Part shown: positions 58,401 through 64,000 of the stretch, one piece after another
Layout: every line of letters starts with the position of its first letter
How positions within the stretch are numbered: the first letter of the stretch is position 1
The notes under the pieces: model-generated
Databases searched by the model: none
The model's input: the letters and a program-made list of their open reading frames with translations, nothing else
Told to the model about the DNA's origin: nothing
Position numbers and translations under genes: made by a program
Source: Monomorium pharaonis
Lineage: Eukaryota; Arthropoda; Insecta; Hymenoptera; Formicidae
Length of the DNA: 64,000 nucleotides
Assembly (NCBI RefSeq): GCF_013373865.1
Contig: NC_050477.1
Span: 1,423,309 to 1,487,308 of the forward strand
Reading direction: 5' to 3'

Positions 58401-60775
58401 ACATTTTATCTCGTTCCATTTTATTCTATTATATTCTATTTTAATGCGCGTCTCTCTCTCTCTCTCTCGCTCTCTCTTTCTAAAATGATATACGCGCGCG
58501 GAATGCTTTTTGTTTCGCCCGCGTTTTTGTTTGATTTCCTTAACGCTATCGAGTATACCGCCCGAGTTAGGTAGGTATCGCGTTGTCGAACGCCGCGCGA
58601 CAAAGCATTAAAAAAAAAAAAAAAACTCCCGCGGATTCCGATTCCGCCGCGGCAATTACGGACTCAATTATATCGGCATACGCATGAAAAAATATCCGCG
58701 ACAATTTCCCGCCGCGGCGGATGAGTAGTATTACATCGGCGCGGGCGACCGAAACGCGAGGCGCGTCCGATCGTCACCGGGCTAATAATTTCGTTTACCC
58801 GGAGGTTCATGAAAAATTATAACTGTTCCATCGCGCGTGCGGATACCTGCGCCGCGTCATGAAGTTTCAATTGTATCGCGTCAAATGTGTGCTCACGTTT
58901 CATCGCCAATTTTATCATTTCGCGTCAATTCGTTTATCATCAGGAAATACACTTATACCCGCGCATACACAGCGCGGAGGGGCGAAAACTTTAACTGCGT
59001 TATGCATTTGCGCGAAATTGGCAGGGCGTTCGATATTTTACGGTTATTTTCGATCTTAGAAAAAAAAACCGATTACACAAATCGAATCCCATCGGAACGT
59101 GAAATTTGTAAAATCAGTTTCGTCGACGTTCGACTACGAGGGGGAGGAAAAGGTGTTGTGCTCTTGTATGATTATTTCCAAAATTTTTATTGTTATTCGC
59201 TTGTTGTAATTGCAAAGATGCTACACGGTATCGCTATTATTCCACAGGGATTAGCGCGTATTTGAAATTCATATATCCTGTCATCGAAGAGATTGAGAAA
59301 ACGGACGATAGTACCTGCCGCCGATTCATTTCCGGGCGATGAGCAGCGTTGAAAATTCAAGCCCGCTTCTTAAAGACGCCAGGCGACGCGACGCAACGCG
59401 CCGGGCAGGTGCTAATTTTAACCGTTTCCTTAACCCGCGTATTTATAGGCGGCCGACTCTCTCGCGGGACTCTTTAAAACGTCTCGCCGGTCCATTCGTC
59501 GCGCGCGCGGAAAGCGCCCCGGAATAATTTAACGGAGGACTCGGGGCTCTCCGAAACGAGGACGCCTCGTCGTCCTCCCCCTCGTTACGCCCACCCCCTT
59601 GTGGATTTTCGCTCGCCTGCTCGCTCACGCGCGCGGAGGATTGACGTATATCCGTAGCATAAGCCCCGAGAGTTATGCGAGGCCGACAACTTCTGACAAA
59701 CAAACCTTTCCCATCGCCGCCTGTTTGCTTTTCCTCCTTACTTGTGCGCGCGCGCGCATTTCTTTTAGCTCTTATTATATTTTATTATTACCTAAAAAGT
59801 TGTTCTAATTAAGAAATATATTAAAGTATAAATGTAATGACAAATATAGGTTAACTGTGTATTTAATTCAGTTGTAGATTGTTTGTATCTATGACCGTTT
59901 TATTTTCTAAAGTATATTAATTTCATTATGTAACAATAGCATAACTGTTCCAATTACTGCCGCATATATTTAATATTGCCTCCCTATTTATTGCGCAACG
60001 CATTTATATTACTTACATTTATATGGTAATTGTAATTTAACATTAAAATAATCTTGATATATAAAATTTTTACAATTTCTCTTCTAATACTAAGTACAAC
60101 TAAAAAAAAAAAGCAGCAGGAATTAGGACAGTTATCCTAATTCATTAGATTTTGAAATTTTTTAATTTCATTTTTGTTGTCTTTGTACAGCATATTTTTT
60201 TCTCAATTCTCCGCACTCGACGCGATTCTGAGGGAAGTTGGAAAAAATTTTAAATAAATTTAACACGACATGCCATTTTATATAACATTACAATAACTTT
60301 CTCTCAAGAGATGATTTTCTCAAAACCCTCCCTGCGTAACAGCGTCTTTTGTTGATTTCATCCCCTTTGTCGATTTTTAGTCGAAAGGAAAGTTCTCAAT
60401 TAATCGCGCGACCCGCCAATCCGTGTCCGTGAATCGCGATCCGAGGCTTCGACATCACGCGCGGCTTATTCGAGAGAATACCCCCTTCCCCTGGCGCACT
60501 TTCCCTTCGGAAGGGAAGTTTCTCGGTGCCATGGGATTCCGGGACGGAGGCGCGTGTGCCCTCGGAGGCTTTCGTGACCAGAACGCCGCGTCGCCTCACC
60601 CTACCTTCCGTCTGCATGCCGTCACCGCCACCCCCGTCCGCAAAGCGGCGTGACACCCCCGGAGCCATGCCGCCGAGCTTGCGACGAGAATTTTGCTGAG
60701 GAGTTAACTGGATCCCGCGACGCCTACATTAAAGGCGAGACGATGCTCCGGTAAAGCAGGGCGAGGTTCATCTTC
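58401..60775. other. No gene supported
   Basis: 58480-59760 is mixed and CpG-containing; 59760-60380 AT-rich; 60400-60770 is a sharply bounded unique GC-rich patch whose minus frame (60396-60668) is Gly/Arg-rich. Confidence 0.5.
60120..60143. repeat. Short perfect hairpin
   Basis: GAATTAGGA and TCCTAATTC flank a six-base loop, just after a poly(A) tract. Confidence 0.6.
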
Positions 60776-60835
60776 TTACACCGAAAGAGAAAAATAGTAA
60801 CTGTAAATACCACTATAATTTATAGACATTTTGAG
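60776..60835 (+). mobile_element. Possible relative of the 34.6-35.0 kb element (left end only)
   Basis: TTACACCGAAAGAGAAAAAT followed by TAACTGTA and ACTATAATTT recalls the left end at 34640 (TTACATTGAGAAAAAAAAAT, then TAACTGTA and CTATAATTT). No matching right end is found downstream, so the copy would be truncated or the match is chance in AT-rich DNA. Confidence 0.18.
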
Positions 60836-61197
60836 ACCTAATCATATTTTTACAATTATTCATATTACAGTTAATATAAATCATGGTTTGTTTAAACTAT
60901 ATTAAAAATCTCACAATTATAACGTTGGTCTAGACTTAGATAGTTACCACAAACAGAAGGAGATTTGAATATAGTAAGTTGTGCCGTAAAGCAATATTGT
61001 TGAGAACATAACAATCTGTTAAATTTTAGTACGTACTTGCATTTCATCACTGTGATTTTTTAACTGCGTAAAATTAATTAACGATTTTTTAAATAAGATT
61101 TGCATTACTATTTATAAGTTATTTTATTCTTAAGTTTTTATCGTTAAAAATGTCGGACGTGACAGCTAGCCTGCGACATTTCATACTCACCTACACC

Positions 61198-61231
61198 TGA
61201 AACCTTACAAATCTTGAAACCTTACGAAGCT
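61198..61231 (+). repeat. 17-bp tandem duplication
   Basis: TGAAACCTTACAAATCT is followed directly by TGAAACCTTACGAAGCT. On the minus strand the end of the repeat reads TTTCAGGTAGGTGAGT, which includes a consensus-like splice donor. Confidence 0.75.
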
Positions 61232-63098
61232 TAGTTTTTAATTAACACTTTTTGTAACAATTTTTTCAATGTAATATTAGTTTTACTTTTTAAATAATAT
61301 TCTGTATAATTTTTAAACATGAAGTATTTGGATTTTCATAAATCCCCTTAAACTCGTGATCTACGAAGAAATTTCGAATTAAACGATCGTACAGCAACAT
61401 ATGTTTTGAATCTTTAAACAAAACTCTGTCGAAACACCTGACGTAAATATAAAATTTCTTTTCGGTATCTCTTTCGTCGTTTTTTTTTTTTTTATACGTA
61501 TATATTCGCGCGTGAAGATCTGTAATATGATCAGTGTCTATTTAAAAGCGAGCGTATGTTTAAAAATTGAAAATAATCTCCATTCTTTTTTATTTCTTCC
61601 GGGTACGAAAGGGAATGCACTCTAACATTTGGCGATGATAATTATGAACTCTATATACGCTTTAGCAATTTCTACACTTGTTCCGCTAAAAATACAGCTC
61701 GCGTCTCGGGAGGTTACGTGATGTTTTTAAGGTCGCCACCTAGTCGCGCAAACAACGTTCGCCGCCTGCGGCGAAACGTCGACGTGCATCACGAAGTCGG
61801 GCGACCGACGACGCCAGGACAGCCAGGGGTAGGAGGAGGGGGGGAAAACCAAACAGGATTACGGCGACCGGAGGCGGCCGGATGAATCTAGCCGCGGGGC
61901 ATTAGAATAATCACGGAAGGTGACAGTCAGATGTATTAATCGATACCGCACCGTCGGTCGCCGCGCGGCCGCCGGCTGGCGGCGTCTCATAAAAATTTCA
62001 CACTACTGAAATGTCGCGTATCGCGTGACGCGCGAAGAATACTCGCACGATTAACTATTGATCCGTTAATAAGGAAACTGCTGAATCATGCGTTGCCTCA
62101 TCTCCGGACTTTCCCACGCTGTCCCCTTTTCCTTTCTCCATGTAAAAGAACGTTTGCGCAATGTACACCGTTGAAATTAACACTCGGTTTTTTCGAAAAA
62201 CTTTGAACATTGCAATTCGTTGCAACACTTATCTTCTATATTAGCCATCGAAGAATTTTTTCGTACTTTGTAAAAGTAATGAGAAAATCAAAGTGCATAT
62301 ACTGAGACGTGTTTCGCGATACGTATCGTCGTTTAACAGAAGCTTCTCGATAAAAGGAGGTTGCTTTCAAAGCCCTTAATGCCCGCTAAATTAACGTATC
62401 AACGGAAAAAAAAAACGACGATAATGCTGATATTATCGCGGGGGTAAAAACTCGCGCGAAAGATTTATCTCGCGAACGAATAATCGTCGAGAGAAGGAGA
62501 GAGAGGGAGGAGGGGGGGAGAGGGTGGCGGCGGATAGCAACACCACCACACTACCAGGTAGATAGCAACACGCGATAGCGAGAGGAGGAGAATTACCGCC
62601 TGACTTATTATCCTCTTTCATCGCGCGGCGCGCCCAGGAATTCGCATGCGGCGCGCATTTTTTCGCGCGACGACGTCCCCGCGAGACAATTTTTCGCACG
62701 GGGCCCGGGGGGGGGGGTGGCGGCGGCTACGGCGACTCGTCCCGCGTGCATAATGTTCGCGGGAGAGGACGAAATTGTCCCCGGGGCACCGCGCATATAT
62801 CTCGTTATACCGCCGGATATATCCCTCGAAGCAGAGAGCGCGGGTCCGAAGATCCGCTCTCGGCTCTATCTTCCCCCCCGCTTCTTCACCCCGTCCCCCG
62901 ATCTCACCCTTCCGCACCAGCGGCGACGGCCCCCCCCCCCCTCCCCTTTCCGAGCGAGCGCTCGTTTTCCTCCGTAAGCGCGGAGCGTTTGCGAGCGGCT
63001 GCGGAACGCCGGCAATAAATTTATCCCGGCACGCAATAATATTTGTGCCGGGCGCGGGAATATACCGGTGCCGCCCACACCGACGCGAGGATATTCCC

Positions 63099-63155
63099 GC
63101 GCACACAAACACACGCACATACATACATATGTGCTCGCGCGTGTGTGTGTGCATG
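63099..63155 (+). repeat. CA / TG alternating tract
   Basis: ACACAAACACACGCACATAC, then GTGTGTGTGTG; alternating purine-pyrimidine DNA. Confidence 0.8.
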
Positions 63156-63722
63156 GCGCGCCGCGCGATGGAACGAACGCGCGCGATAACGATAACACCG
63201 TTCGGGCACACCGCGTGTGTACTCGCCCTCGAAAGCGAGCGCGCAGCACGCGCGCGGTGCATTGTGGCGTGCATCTCATCGTTGCACGCAACGGATATGT
63301 ACGAGCGTACGTGCCTGTGCGTGTGTGTGTGTGTGCACGTGCCAATAGGGAGAGTTGTTTGGGGATGGCGATTTTTTCTAAAAACTATCGATATTCCCAT
63401 TTATTTAAATACGCTCGGGGCAGAATCGACGAATATCGTTGAAAGGTATCGGCACCAGGCCGGATACCCATATATAGATATCGCCGGATGGCTGTGGGAC
63501 TTAATTACGAACAAAAAAAAAAGGAAAAAACTAAAAATAATGCGGTTTGTTTGCCGAGACCGCGTAAAAATTTTATAGTCGCTCGGAAAAGCGCGTAACG
63601 GATTATTTCTCGCGCTGCGCGAAGATACGGCTGATGCCTCGCGAAATTCACGAAACTCGGTCCATCGGAGTCTAGTCGTTGACGCGAAGTTATTTTCGAG
63701 GATCATCTACTTCCGAGAGAGC

Positions 63723-63745
63723 GAGAGAGAGAGAGAGAGAGAGAG
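63723..63745 (+). repeat. (GA)n microsatellite
   Basis: About 11 GA units followed by a purine-rich tract. Confidence 0.95.
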
Positions 63746-64000
63746 GAAGAGGGAGGGGCAGGGATTATCGATTGGCAGAGGTAGGTCTTGAATTTTTTAC
63801 ACGGCGATGCGGCACGGACGCGTGTTCGATTTAGGGATACTTAAATTTCATAGAGTACCGATGGTACTCGCGTTCACGGAGGCCTCAATAGTCTTTGGCG
63901 GCTTCAACAGCTCGTCGGCGAGCGATTTATCGATTTACGTTTCGCGATGATTGAGCGGCTTTGCTGGCGTTCCTAATCACAAACGCGATGTGTACTGGTG

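Larger units (their letters stand above)
60836..64000. other. No gene supported
   Basis: 60800-61720 AT-rich. 61730-62060 unique, CpG-rich, with a near-palindrome around 61752-61776. 62090-62430 AT-leaning. 62440-63360 CpG-rich with poly(G), poly(C), CA and GT tracts. 63360-64000 mixed with one GA repeat. Confidence 0.5.

Noticed and set aside
62618..63578. Overlapping 260- and 267-codon frames on opposite strands
   Set aside because: Both cover the same CpG-rich and CA/GT-rich DNA and cannot be distinguished from chance.

Overview
The window is a eukaryotic, largely non-coding chromosomal segment. Its style fits an insect, most likely a hymenopteran and plausibly an ant. Supporting signs are very dense (GA)n/(CT)n microsatellites on both strands, CpG that stays abundant outside genes, sharp alternation of GC/CpG-rich and AT-rich blocks a few hundred bases to a few kilobases long, many strong GT-AG splice-like signals, and no bacterial features such as packed ORFs, Shine-Dalgarno sites or operons. 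The species assignment is inference. I recognise no protein family, tRNA, rRNA, snRNA or known microRNA. The longest open frames (up to 415 codons) lie in CpG-rich or CT/GA-rich DNA and translate to Arg/Ser/Pro-rich or Leu-Ser low-complexity peptides, so I do not call them genes.

Region by region: 1-9.2 kb is mixed DNA with CT, GA, GT and TA microsatellites. 9.9-11.5 kb is a strand-asymmetric purine-rich CpG domain. 13.46-15.1 kb holds a cluster of a 16-17 bp motif built from two half-sites. 16.3 kb, 39.9 kb, 41.2 kb, 43.4 kb, 51.8 kb and 54.8 kb carry the best exon-like signals, all on the plus strand and all low confidence. 21.3 kb and 31.7 kb carry GC-rich pentanucleotide repeats. 26.2 and 27.4 kb hold two copies of a 53-bp element at 45/53 identity. 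29.8-33.9 kb, 45.9-48.5 kb and 56.7-58.3 kb are CpG- and microsatellite-rich domains that could contain promoters or 5' untranslated exons. Between them lie AT-rich blocks.

Four stretches look like short non-autonomous DNA transposons because their ends are inverted repeats: 23,396-23,677 and 37,510-38,093 (both bounded by TA), 48,642-49,178, and 34,638-35,031. A 93-nt hairpin lies at 45,236-45,328.

If the plus-strand exon-like pieces belong to one transcript, the window is a set of long introns with small exons in the 5' part of one gene. If not, it is intergenic regulatory DNA. Sequence alone cannot decide. The strongest unexplained signals are the motif cluster at 13.5-14.9 kb and the duplicated 53-bp element at 26.2/27.4 kb.
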